Source: Chitinophagaceae bacterium (GTDB lineage Bacteria; Bacteroidota; Bacteroidia; Chitinophagales; Chitinophagaceae). From it: a stretch of DNA of 17,577 nt. The notes below the pieces were generated by a model that ran no database searches, had not been told where the DNA came from, and saw nothing but the letters and a program-made list of their open reading frames with translations. The position numbers and the translations under genes were made by a program. Positions 1-7,444 of the stretch are shown here, one piece after another. Position 1 is the first letter of the stretch; every line of letters starts with the position of its first letter. The stretch lies in NCBI GenBank assembly GCA_019454915.1, contig JACFNM010000043.1, positions 1 to 17,577 of the forward strand. The letters run 5' to 3'.

Positions 1-558
1 ATTTGCCGCTTCCAGATATTCCAGCACGCCTTTAAAAACATCTTTCTGGCGGTCGTATTTGGGCTTCAGAATATTATCTTCTCCGCGCATCGCTTCGCTA
101 AAAGGTACATCCCCCCATCCGGAAGTATTAAATCCAAACCAATAAGATTGCATAGTAAGCGAAACGCCTCTCAGGAAAGATGAATCTCTTGAATCGTTAG
201 CCCGTTTGCCGAGATAATTACTGTTTGCCAGCGGAAGATAAAAACTGCGATATCCCCAGCCTCTTCCTTTCCAGCCGAAGGTGTTCTTAATATTGACTCC
301 TCCTCCCTGATCCTGCTGAACATACTGCATCGCTGCATCAATTATACATTGACTGGTATTGCCGGCGAACCCGGTAAGCGTCATCAGATACCCGCTTTGC
401 GATAAGACATTCGTTAATATGAAACCGGGATCAACCTGTTCCGCATTTAGTGTATTCGGGGATATATTCGTTTCGGTAAGTTGCTTATTGCAACCCCAAA
501 ACGTCCATAAGAAAAGAGCAGATAAAATTAATTTTGTGTGATTATATATGAATTTCAT
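1..558 (-). CDS. SusD/RagB-family outer-membrane lipoprotein (partial, N-terminal 186 residues)
   Basis: This is the N-terminal part of a SusD-like nutrient-binding lipoprotein; the rest lies beyond the left edge. It reads from ATG at 558 to the edge without a stop. A basic start (MKFIYNHTK) is followed by a hydrophobic stretch ending in the lipobox FWGC, so Cys23 should be lipidated. The mature part has helical, aromatic-rich sequence (AAMQYVQQ, WKGRGWGYRSFY, YWFGFNTSGWGDVPF) typical of the SusD-like TPR fold; the WGDVPF stretch recurs in this superfamily. It starts 12 bp after the SusC-like receptor stop, the usual SusC-SusD tandem. Known role of the family: lid on the SusC barrel that captures oligosaccharide or peptide substrates at the cell surface. 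The substrate cannot be deduced here. It may belong to the SusD-like_2 branch, but that needs a profile search. Confidence 0.9.
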   Translation of the reverse strand, partial: MKFIYNHTKLILSALFLWTFWGCNKQLTETNISPNTLNAEQVDPGFILTNVLSQSGYLMTLTGFAGNTSQCIIDAAMQYVQQDQGGGVNIKNTFGWKGRGWGYRSFYLPLANSNYLGKRANDSRDSSFLRGVSLTMQSYWFGFNTSGWGDVPFSEAMRGEDNILKPKYDRQKDVFKGVLEYLEAAN

Positions 559-570
559 TTTGTATGCTAT

Positions 571-3500
571 TTAAAATTCAACGTTTAATTTCAAGCCCAT
601 AATAGCTGTCCAGGGATCCATGTTTGAACGTTCCCATCCCAGGCTATAAGACCCCCTGCTGTTTTGTAAGAATCCTGCCGCTTCAGGATCTATTCCATTT
701 TTTGCCTTAGTCCATATAATCAGATTGCGCATGAATAAAGACAGTGATAAGCGCTGCGCATGGATACTGCCTGCTATTTTAGGAGAAAGGCTGTAGGTCA
801 GTGCCAGCTCTCTCATTTTCAGAAAAGAAGCATCATACATCCAGGTTTGTACTCCCTGGCTGGAAGAATAACCCGAACCGCCTGCGATATTATCAATCGG
901 CGTATAGCGGGTATCGGGTCCGCCAAAGTTTTCGATGTAAGAATCCGTAGCAGCATCATATCTCACTCCGGGGAAGAAAACCCCATTATTAAGTCCGGTA
1001 GATGCCAGAGGATAACCACCCAGTTCAGCAGTTCTTCCGCCTACATATACCAACCCATCAAGTCCATTGTATTTTCCCGGGTTATTCCCTATTTCATCTG
1101 CCATTTGGCTTTTATCTCCTCCAAAAGATTTGCTACTTAAGATACCCGTAAACGTACTGGAGCCTGGTCCTTTATACCAGGATTCCAGTTTGCCACCTTC
1201 TGCCAGCCGCATCATACTTTCAGAAAAATATTTTCCTCCCTGACGCCAGTCAAAATTAGCCGATACACTGAATCTGCTGAATGAAACACTGGTTTGAATT
1301 CCCAACATAAAGTCGCTGATCACATTACCTATCTTTTTCCTCTCCGGTTCCAGTTGCAATAACCCGTTGTTGTCTACGAGCGGCCAATCCTTATACTTTC
1401 CTTCCTTTACACGCAAAACATCATTACCCCATACATCACCGATATTGCCTCCCACCTGCGTTTCACTATACGCATTAAAACGGCTCCAGAATCTGAAATT
1501 GGAGATACCCTCGGGTAAAGCGATAAGTTTACTCCTGTCTTTCGTAAACACAAAATTCATATCCCAGGTAAGCCGGCTGGTTTTAACGGGAACCGCACGC
1601 AATCTTAACTCAAGACCCTTGTTTCTCACCACGCCCGCATTTTCACTGGCAAACATGAATCCTGTTTCCGTGGGCACTTGTACGGCCATAATCTGTCCCT
1701 GGTCTTCCACCTGATAGTAAGTGGCATCCAATCCTAACCGGTTATTAAACATCGAAAAATCTAATCCAATCTCAGAGGAGACTACACTTTCGGGTTTTAA
1801 ATTCATATTAGCCATCGTTACAGGCAATGAATATATCGTCCTGTCGCCCCAGACCGATCGGGTTAAGACCTGTACCAACTGATAGGGCCGGGTATCCTTT
1901 CCTACTTTCGCCCATCCTCCACGCAACTTCAATAAAGAAATAGAAGACGGAAGGTTCAGCATATCTGAAACAATCAAACTAAGCGAAGCAGAAGGATAGA
2001 AATAAGACCTGTTGTTAGGCGGCAGCGTACTCGACCAGTCATTTCTTCCGGTCAGTTCCAGATAAACCATCCGGTCATAATCGAAGGAAGCCATTCCATA
2101 CAAACTATAAACACGCTTATTGGAAAACGAGCTACCATAGCTAAGCGATCCTTTATCCACATTGCCGGCAGTAAACAGTCCCGGAAGCACCAGGTTCTCA
2201 CCGCCCAGGCTGGCACCCGTACCCTTCTGATTAAGCGAGTTACCGCCTCCCGAAATATTGCCCGATATCCTTCCTATTTTTTTCTTATAGGATAAGAGAA
2301 AATCCGCATTCGTTTCCTGGCTGGTCGTAGTGGAATAATTATATCTTCCCAGGGGATACCGTATATCGGATACCGCGCGCTGCGCATCGGTGGTATAGGT
2401 TTCACTGAAAGTACCTATACGCGCCATCAGGCTCAATTCGGGGAGAATATCCCAGTCAACTTTTACGTTTCCATAGGGATTTGTTTTTCGAAATCCATCT
2501 ACATTCTGGTATGCCGTAAACCAGGGATTATTGAACCCGGGATCCCACACATTTTGATCCATGTTTTCCACTTTCCAATAATCTTTCAGGTCATTAATGT
2601 TTATATAATTCGGAACGGAATACACGTCTTCAAAGGGATAATTACTTAAGCTCAAAGATCGGGTTCTGAAATTATCAGATCCGGATGCTGTATACCTGGC
2701 ATTGGCAGCCACACTCAGATTCCTGATGATTTTGTGCGTAAAGGAAATACCGATGGCATCTTTCTTAATCTCTAATCCCGGGAATGTTCCAGTTGCCCTG
2801 GTATCAGCCATGGATAAATTAAAACTCGATTTTTCACTCGCCCCATGAATACCAATCTCATTGATAAAGCTATGTCCCGTTTGCACAAAATCCCTTACGT
2901 TGTTGGGATATGCTTTCAACGGAACAGCCACACCATCAGAGTTCCATTGAACAACAGAGGTACCCATTGCCGGTCCGTACCATCCATCCTGTGAGGCATC
3001 AAAAGCACCCTGTCGTCCGTTGGCAAACTGGTCCTGCAGTTTGATAAAATGATAGGGCTGGGACATGGTGTAAGAAGAATTAACAGATACCCCAAGTCTT
3101 TTTCCAAGACCCGCTCCACTCTTCGTGGTCACCAGCAAAACTCCGTTACCCGCGCGTGAGCCATACAAAGCCGCGGCGCTGGGTCCCTTGAGTACGGAAA
3201 CACTTTCAATATCATTGGTACTTAAATCCGATAATACACCGGCATTGTTTCCCGTGGGAAGCCCGTCAATTACGATGAGTGGGGCATCATTTCCTGAGAG
3301 GGACATTGCCCCTCTGATAATTACCTGCGGGTCGCTATTGATATCTCCACTGGGGTTTCCAACTTTTAATCCGGCCACCTTACCCGTTAGGGCATTGACC
3401 GCGTTTTCCTGCGGTACCTTCCCCAATTCGTCACTTTTCACTTCACCGACAGAATAGCCCAATGCTCTTTGAGACCTCGTAATACCCAGCGCCGTTACCA

Positions 3501-4167
3501 CAACGGCATCCGTGGTTTGGGCCTGATCCTGTTCCAATACTATTTTTATATAGGTTTGGCTTCCCACTCTAACTTCTCTTGTCTTCATGCCAATGAAACT
3601 GAAGACCAGGACGGCCTCTTCTGAAGACACCTGAAGACTGAAGGCGCCATTATTGCTTACTGTGGTTCCTATATTTGTACCTTTTATCATCACCGAAGCG
3701 CCACCCAGCGGCTTCCCCTCATTATCCACCACCGTTCCACTAATCTCAATTGGCGGAGGCGCTACAAAATCAGCATCGGCTAAATGTCCCTCCGGTGCTG
3801 TTTCCAATTTGGGCTGAATAACTATAGTTTGAGATACAATAGAATAAGTCAATGGCTTGCTATCTAAGCAGGCAATCATCGCCTGATCCAACGTGGCATC
3901 CCGGATAAATAAGTCAACATGCCCGGCTTTCTGAATAAGGTCTTTATCATAAAAGAAAAGGTATCCGGTCTGCTTCTCAATAGATTTAAAAGCTTCCCTT
4001 AAAGAAACATTTTTCTTCACGATAGTTACTTTCTGAGCAAAGCCGTTTGCACTTACCTGAAAAACGCAAAAGAATAATAATGGAATCACCAGTTTCATAA
4101 TCATCCTTAATTTGCCCGAGGTTAAGAAGGTACCGGTATATTCTTGGTACCCATTAGTAAAAATCAT
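571..4167 (-). CDS. SusC/RagA-family TonB-dependent receptor with N-terminal STN signalling domain
   Basis: This is an outer-membrane TonB-dependent transporter of 1198 residues, full length for the SusC family. The order of parts is: signal peptide (about residues 20-44, ending SANGFAQ); STN (secretin/TonB short N-terminal) domain at about 46-118; carboxypeptidase-regulatory-like beta-sandwich at about 141-213 (ISGTVVDNEGKPLGGASV); plug at about 219-352 with VIVIDG-type and GPSAAALYGSRAGNGV motifs; then a 22-strand-type barrel ending in a C-terminal Phe (LKLNVEF). The STN domain is the part that contacts an anti-sigma factor in FecA-type systems, which fits the FecR and ECF sigma genes just upstream. 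An internal Met (residue 22 or 24) would also leave a signal peptide, so the exact start is open. The SusD partner follows after 12 bp. The substrate is unknown; ECF/FecR-linked SusC proteins often serve host or microbial glycans. Confidence 0.95.
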   Translation of the reverse strand: MIFTNGYQEYTGTFLTSGKLRMIMKLVIPLLFFCVFQVSANGFAQKVTIVKKNVSLREAFKSIEKQTGYLFFYDKDLIQKAGHVDLFIRDATLDQAMIACLDSKPLTYSIVSQTIVIQPKLETAPEGHLADADFVAPPPIEISGTVVDNEGKPLGGASVMIKGTNIGTTVSNNGAFSLQVSSEEAVLVFSFIGMKTREVRVGSQTYIKIVLEQDQAQTTDAVVVTALGITRSQRALGYSVGEVKSDELGKVPQENAVNALTGKVAGLKVGNPSGDINSDPQVIIRGAMSLSGNDAPLIVIDGLPTGNNAGVLSDLSTNDIESVSVLKGPSAAALYGSRAGNGVLLVTTKSGAGLGKRLGVSVNSSYTMSQPYHFIKLQDQFANGRQGAFDASQDGWYGPAMGTSVVQWNSDGVAVPLKAYPNNVRDFVQTGHSFINEIGIHGASEKSSFNLSMADTRATGTFPGLEIKKDAIGISFTHKIIRNLSVAANARYTASGSDNFRTRSLSLSNYPFEDVYSVPNYININDLKDYWKVENMDQNVWDPGFNNPWFTAYQNVDGFRKTNPYGNVKVDWDILPELSLMARIGTFSETYTTDAQRAVSDIRYPLGRYNYSTTTSQETNADFLLSYKKKIGRISGNISGGGNSLNQKGTGASLGGENLVLPGLFTAGNVDKGSLSYGSSFSNKRVYSLYGMASFDYDRMVYLELTGRNDWSSTLPPNNRSYFYPSASLSLIVSDMLNLPSSISLLKLRGGWAKVGKDTRPYQLVQVLTRSVWGDRTIYSLPVTMANMNLKPESVVSSEIGLDFSMFNNRLGLDATYYQVEDQGQIMAVQVPTETGFMFASENAGVVRNKGLELRLRAVPVKTSRLTWDMNFVFTKDRSKLIALPEGISNFRFWSRFNAYSETQVGGNIGDVWGNDVLRVKEGKYKDWPLVDNNGLLQLEPERKKIGNVISDFMLGIQTSVSFSRFSVSANFDWRQGGKYFSESMMRLAEGGKLESWYKGPGSSTFTGILSSKSFGGDKSQMADEIGNNPGKYNGLDGLVYVGGRTAELGGYPLASTGLNNGVFFPGVRYDAATDSYIENFGGPDTRYTPIDNIAGGSGYSSSQGVQTWMYDASFLKMRELALTYSLSPKIAGSIHAQRLSLSLFMRNLIIWTKAKNGIDPEAAGFLQNSRGSYSLGWERSNMDPWTAIMGLKLNVEF

Positions 4168-4219
4168 AATTTTGGTTTTGGGGTGATAAAAATTGTTACA
4201 CTGACAGTTTTTGCCCTTT

Positions 4220-4247
4220 GGCCGACAATGCCCTCACATTGCCGGCC
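4220..4247. promoter_or_regulatory. Strong stem-loop in the susC upstream region
   Basis: Eleven bases (4220-4230, GGCCGACAATG) pair with 4237-4247 (CATTGCCGGCC) around a six-base loop. Ten pairs are Watson-Crick and one is a G-U/A-C mismatch depending on strand. On the minus strand it lies about 50-80 nt before the receptor start. It is not followed by a T run there, so it does not look like a simple terminator of fecR. It could be a 5'-UTR structure of susC mRNA, a protein-binding palindrome, or a terminator acting on plus-strand transcripts (TTCTTTG follows on that strand). The pairing is directly visible; the role is inferred. Confidence 0.45.
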
Positions 4248-4279
4248 TTCTTTGTAATATTAAATAAAAGACTACACGT

Positions 4280-4308
4280 AAAAAGAGGTTCAGGGCGGTC
4301 CTCCTTTT
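4280..4308 (-). terminator. Candidate rho-independent terminator after the fecR-like gene (possibly bidirectional)
   Basis: On the minus strand AAAAGGAGG pairs with CCTCTTTTT over nine positions, with one G-U pair and an 11-base loop. The T run forms the 3' arm, giving the A-stem-U layout of an intrinsic terminator. It lies 61-90 nt after the anti-sigma stop codon and before the receptor gene. The same element reads as hairpin plus CCTTTTAT on the plus strand. If active, it would separate sigma/anti-sigma transcription from susC-susD transcription. Confidence 0.45.
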
Positions 4309-4369
4309 ATCATTGTCTTATGCGATTGGTTTTTCATGTTGTTCTTTTCAGATTATTTATTTTTTCAAA

Positions 4370-5560
4370 TTATCGAACCATAATCTTTTTCCCGTCCACT
4401 TTAAATTCAACTCCGCTCAATTCCAGAATATGCAGCACCTCTGCTAATCCCGCTCTGCGACTGATTTTTCCCTCAAAGTGCCTTACGGGCAGGTAATCCG
4501 GGAGGATGACTTCCACATCATACCACCTGCCTATCTGGCGCATGATACCGGCTATGTCATCTCCGTCAAATTGAAAAATGCCATTCTTCCAGGCAACCAC
4601 GGATTCCACATCTGCATAGAGTTTTTTTATTTCTTTTGACGAAGCGGGTAAAACAGCCTGTTGTCCCGGCAGCAAAATTTCCGACCGGCTCCCTTTCTCC
4701 ACTTTTACTTTCCCCTCTAACAAACTGGTTTCAATCGCCGCTTCATCCGGATACGCATTTACATTGAAATGAGTTCCCAGCACTTCCACCCGCGATTCCC
4801 CCGCTTTCACCCTGAAAGGCTTTTGCCTGTTCGACACCACTTCAAAGTAGGCTTCTCCGCTTAACTCCACGTCTCTGTACTTCCCGCTAAAAACTACCGG
4901 GTAACGGAGCGTTGAAGCGGCATTAAGCCAAACCCTGCTTCCATCAGGTAAACTGATTTGAAATTGTCCGCCCCTCGGCGTCGTAAGTGTATTAGATAAA
5001 GACTTGCTATCCTTCGTATTGTTCTCCAGACTATAAACGAGCGCACCGCCATCTTTTTTTATTTTTACTCCATTCTCAACAGCCAATACCTGGCTTCCCG
5101 TACTATCCAATAATATTTCAGATCCATCCGCCATGGTAAGTATCGCTACGTCCCTCCCCGGCGAAATAACAGAAGCGCTGTCCACTACCCGGTTAACCAC
5201 CACTTCTGAGGATATTTGATTTCTGTGCTGCTGTTTCCAGTAGGCAAAACCTGCAATGAACAAAACGAAAATAGCGGCTGCCACTCCCCTGCCTCGGAAA
5301 ATCCGTAGCAGGTTTCTTTTATTCATCTGAATAACACCTGGGTCTGTATGCTGTAATATATTTTTCAACACCTCTGAAGAGCGTCCGTCCGGCATCTCAA
5401 TTTCATTCTCCGTATTGTTTATTACCTTGTCTACCAAATCCTTTACCACCTGCTCGTTTTCCTGATCAGCTATCAAGGCCATGAGTTCCTCTTCTTCCGA
5501 AGCAGAACACTGATGTTGAATATATTTGTTGAAGAGATAACCTAATCTGGACGTTTCCAT
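4370..5560 (-). CDS. FecR-family anti-sigma factor (DUF4974-containing)
   Basis: This is an inner-membrane anti-sigma/sigma-regulator protein of 396 residues. The frame is open back to a TTG at 5581, but the ATG at 5560 (METSRLGYLFNKY) matches how this family begins and is preferred. Parts seen: cytoplasmic N-terminal sigma-binding region (1-90, with the common SASEEEE stretch); one membrane segment at about 92-109 (GVAAAIFVLFIAGFAYW); periplasmic FecR domain at about 192-290 (TTPRGGQFQISLPDGSRVWLNAAS, then ELSGEAYFEV and LLEGKVKV); and a C-terminal DUF4974-type domain at about 327-395. In the family, the periplasmic part senses the STN domain of the loaded receptor and releases the sigma factor through the membrane. 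It follows the ECF sigma gene by 90 bp and precedes the receptor, the canonical order. No truncation is visible. Confidence 0.95.
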   Translation of the reverse strand: METSRLGYLFNKYIQHQCSASEEEELMALIADQENEQVVKDLVDKVINNTENEIEMPDGRSSEVLKNILQHTDPGVIQMNKRNLLRIFRGRGVAAAIFVLFIAGFAYWKQQHRNQISSEVVVNRVVDSASVISPGRDVAILTMADGSEILLDSTGSQVLAVENGVKIKKDGGALVYSLENNTKDSKSLSNTLTTPRGGQFQISLPDGSRVWLNAASTLRYPVVFSGKYRDVELSGEAYFEVVSNRQKPFRVKAGESRVEVLGTHFNVNAYPDEAAIETSLLEGKVKVEKGSRSEILLPGQQAVLPASSKEIKKLYADVESVVAWKNGIFQFDGDDIAGIMRQIGRWYDVEVILPDYLPVRHFEGKISRRAGLAEVLHILELSGVEFKVDGKKIMVR

Positions 5561-5650
5561 TATAAAAAAATCTATTGCCAAATAACCTTACCGTGTTATT
5601 CTACAACATAAGATTAATCACGGGCTACTTTTGGGTGAATGGGGAAGAAA

Positions 5651-6256
5651 TTATTTTTTCAAATACCACAGAGAGAGAAGAAATACCAGTCCTGATAATA
5701 AAGGCAAATGCAGCGTGCAATAGTTTCTGACGCTTTTTACGGCACGCGCTAAATGAGTTTTTATGGTTTCCGGATGGATTCTTAACAGTTGGGCCGCCTC
5801 TTCGCGCTTCATCCCTTCAACCTTAATCAACTGGTACACTTTTTTTTGTTGCATGGGCAACCGTGCTATCGCCTTTTGTAAAATGTCCTGATATTCGCGG
5901 TATATAAGCTGCTTCTCATTGTCATTCTCTCCCTCGGTATGATTTTCACTTAAGAGTGATTTGACCATTGTGTCGCGGGCAATCCGGCTTAAAGCCAGAT
6001 AAATTTCATTACGCGTGACAACAAATAAATAGGCATTAAAATTCTGGATGGAGGTAAGCTTTTCTTTTCGAAGCCAGATTTTCAGAAATATATTCTGCAC
6101 TACTTCTTCGGCTACAACCGTTGAACGGGAAAGCTTATAAGCGCTGCCATAAATTTTATTCCGGTAATGATGAAACAACTTCGAAAAAGCAACCTCATCA
6201 CCGCCGGCAACCTGTATTAATAATTCTTTCTCATTATATGATTCATCCGTAAGCAA
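5651..6256 (-). CDS. ECF-type RNA polymerase sigma factor with hydrophobic C-terminal tail
   Basis: This is a sigma-70 family extracytoplasmic-function sigma factor, 201 residues. Region 2 spans about 24-90 (AFSKLFHHYRNKIYGSAYKL, VVQNIFLKIW) and binds core polymerase and the -10 element. Region 4 spans about 125-180 (LPMQQKKVYQLIKVEGMKR, then the helix-turn-helix AAQLLRIHPETIKTHLARA) and reads the -35 element. Residues about 182-199 (LHLPLLSGLVFLLSLWYLK) form a strongly hydrophobic tail that could insert in the membrane, as reported for some Bacteroidota ECF factors. The start is unusual: the frame is closed by TAA 15 nt upstream and the only usable initiation codon is TTG at 6256. The nearby ATGs are in another frame. 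It lies directly ahead of the FecR-like gene and so should be its cognate sigma factor, probably driving the receptor genes. Confidence 0.93.
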   Translation of the reverse strand: MLTDESYNEKELLIQVAGGDEVAFSKLFHHYRNKIYGSAYKLSRSTVVAEEVVQNIFLKIWLRKEKLTSIQNFNAYLFVVTRNEIYLALSRIARDTMVKSLLSENHTEGENDNEKQLIYREYQDILQKAIARLPMQQKKVYQLIKVEGMKREEAAQLLRIHPETIKTHLARAVKSVRNYCTLHLPLLSGLVFLLSLWYLKK

Positions 6257-6382
6257 AGCAACATTAGTTTAGGCACCGCACTAAATTACTAACTTTTTAA
6301 TAAGTGCAGTCAATCCAACAAATGTCTTTCAGGGAGCCATTGATTTTTACTTCCAACTGTCTCAAAGGGAACAATTCTCCAC

Positions 6383-7375
6383 TTACCGGCTGCTACGCGC
6401 ATACGCCACTTCAGCAGAAAACTTTATGTCCCGGTCATTGACTCTGAGTTGAGCAGCCGCTGCATTACTAATGCGAATCAATAACCCTTCATTCTCTCTG
6501 CCGGGAGGAAGTTCACCCAGCACCTTTGCAAAAACGATACGATCATTGCCCGTGTTGGTGATGCGTACTATGGTTCCGGGGGTGATATTATTCATAAGCG
6601 CATAATATTTTGAATCCTGCCAGCCGCTGGTGCTTTTAAAAACAGCGGCATCACCTCTTTCGCTCCTAAAGGAGTCAAAATTGGCCGCCTGTTCACGATA
6701 AGAGTCTTTAAAGAATCCCGTACCGTCCGACTCGCGTTGCGGCTGCGCAGCTACCGGTGTCTTCGTCTCCGTTTTTACAGCAACCGGCTCACTCACAGCG
6801 TTTGTATTTGCCGGCTGATTTTGAGTACTTTTATTTTCTGCGGGAGCAGTAACCACAGGTGTCCTGGCAACGGCGCCGCCAATACGTTTGATGCCCTGAA
6901 CCGCAAGAGGCGACTGACTGGATTTTACACGCAGAAAACCCACCACCAGCATGTCGCCGATGTTAATAGATTCTGAACTGAGCTTATTCCATGTCTTGAG
7001 ATCACTTACGCTTACTCTATTAAAGTTCTGCCCTATACGGAACAATCCTTCCTTTTCCGTAATTACGTGGTATAAGGGAACAAAAACTTCATCGGCTGCC
7101 GCCACTCCCCGCTGTACAAAATTTGCCGACTTCAGCGGTATCTTCAACAATTGACCTATTTCCAAACCGCCTTCGAGGGGAATATCATTAAAAGGGGCTA
7201 TTTCTTTCGGGCTGATATTATACATACGGCCAATACTGTAGAAGTTTTCCTTTGCCACTACCGTATGATGGAGAAACAAGGCTCCGTTCTCAGCATAAAT
7301 AAATAGCGGATCCGATTGTGCGTTTAACCCAATTGAAGAAATCAGCGATAATAATGCGATTGCCAGCTTTTTCAT
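6383..7375 (-). CDS. Secreted LysM-repeat protein with RlpA-like double-psi beta-barrel domain
   Basis: This exported, probably periplasmic peptidoglycan-associated protein has 330 residues. A signal peptide (MKKLAIALLSLISSIGLNAQ) is followed by two LysM modules at about 37-80 (YSIGRMYNISPKEIAPFND) and 102-146 (LFRIGQNFNRVSVSDLKTWN). Next come a low-complexity Pro/Ala/Thr/Gln linker at 150-215 and a C-terminal region at about 218-322 (SGWQDSKYYALMNNITPGTIVRI, LLIRISNAAAAQL). That region resembles the double-psi beta-barrel of RlpA-like and LysM proteins in Bacteroidota. The catalytic Asp of true RlpA transglycosylases cannot be assigned confidently, so a binding rather than cleaving role is possible. 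It starts with ATG at 7375, 69 bp after the rRNA methyltransferase stop, and precedes the sigma gene by 126 bp. A link to the sigma system is not evident. Confidence 0.8.
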   Translation of the reverse strand: MKKLAIALLSLISSIGLNAQSDPLFIYAENGALFLHHTVVAKENFYSIGRMYNISPKEIAPFNDIPLEGGLEIGQLLKIPLKSANFVQRGVAAADEVFVPLYHVITEKEGLFRIGQNFNRVSVSDLKTWNKLSSESINIGDMLVVGFLRVKSSQSPLAVQGIKRIGGAVARTPVVTAPAENKSTQNQPANTNAVSEPVAVKTETKTPVAAQPQRESDGTGFFKDSYREQAANFDSFRSERGDAAVFKSTSGWQDSKYYALMNNITPGTIVRITNTGNDRIVFAKVLGELPPGRENEGLLIRISNAAAAQLRVNDRDIKFSAEVAYARSSR

Positions 7376-7412
7376 CAGATATCCTTAATTATCAACACTT
7401 ACGAAAATAAGT

Positions 7413-7442
7413 AAAAAATACGTACATCCTATATAACGCAAA
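7413..7442 (-). promoter_or_regulatory. Candidate Bacteroidota-type promoter of the LysM gene
   Basis: On the minus strand TTTG (7442-7439) is followed after 18 bases by TATTTTTT (7420-7413). This matches the Bacteroidota consensus TTTG-N19-TAnnTTTG except for the last base and one base of spacing. It sits just after the upstream methyltransferase stop, 38-67 nt before the LysM gene ATG. The region is A/T-rich, so a chance match is possible. Confidence 0.3.
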
Positions 7443-7444
7443 AA

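Noticed and set aside
760..1714. Two plus-strand ORFs of 115-126 codons within the SusC gene
   Set aside because: They lie antisense to conserved barrel sequence and show no domain or signal of their own.
5561..5581. Seven-codon N-terminal extension of the anti-sigma factor from TTG at 5581
   Set aside because: The extension (AIDFFI) is not like family N-termini, and a proper ATG at 5560 starts at the conserved block.
6257..6345. TTGACT followed at 17 bases by an A/T stretch upstream of the sigma gene, resembling an E. coli promoter
   Set aside because: Bacteroidota housekeeping promoters use TTTG / TAnnTTTG, and the nearest such boxes here have wrong spacing (22-30 bases).
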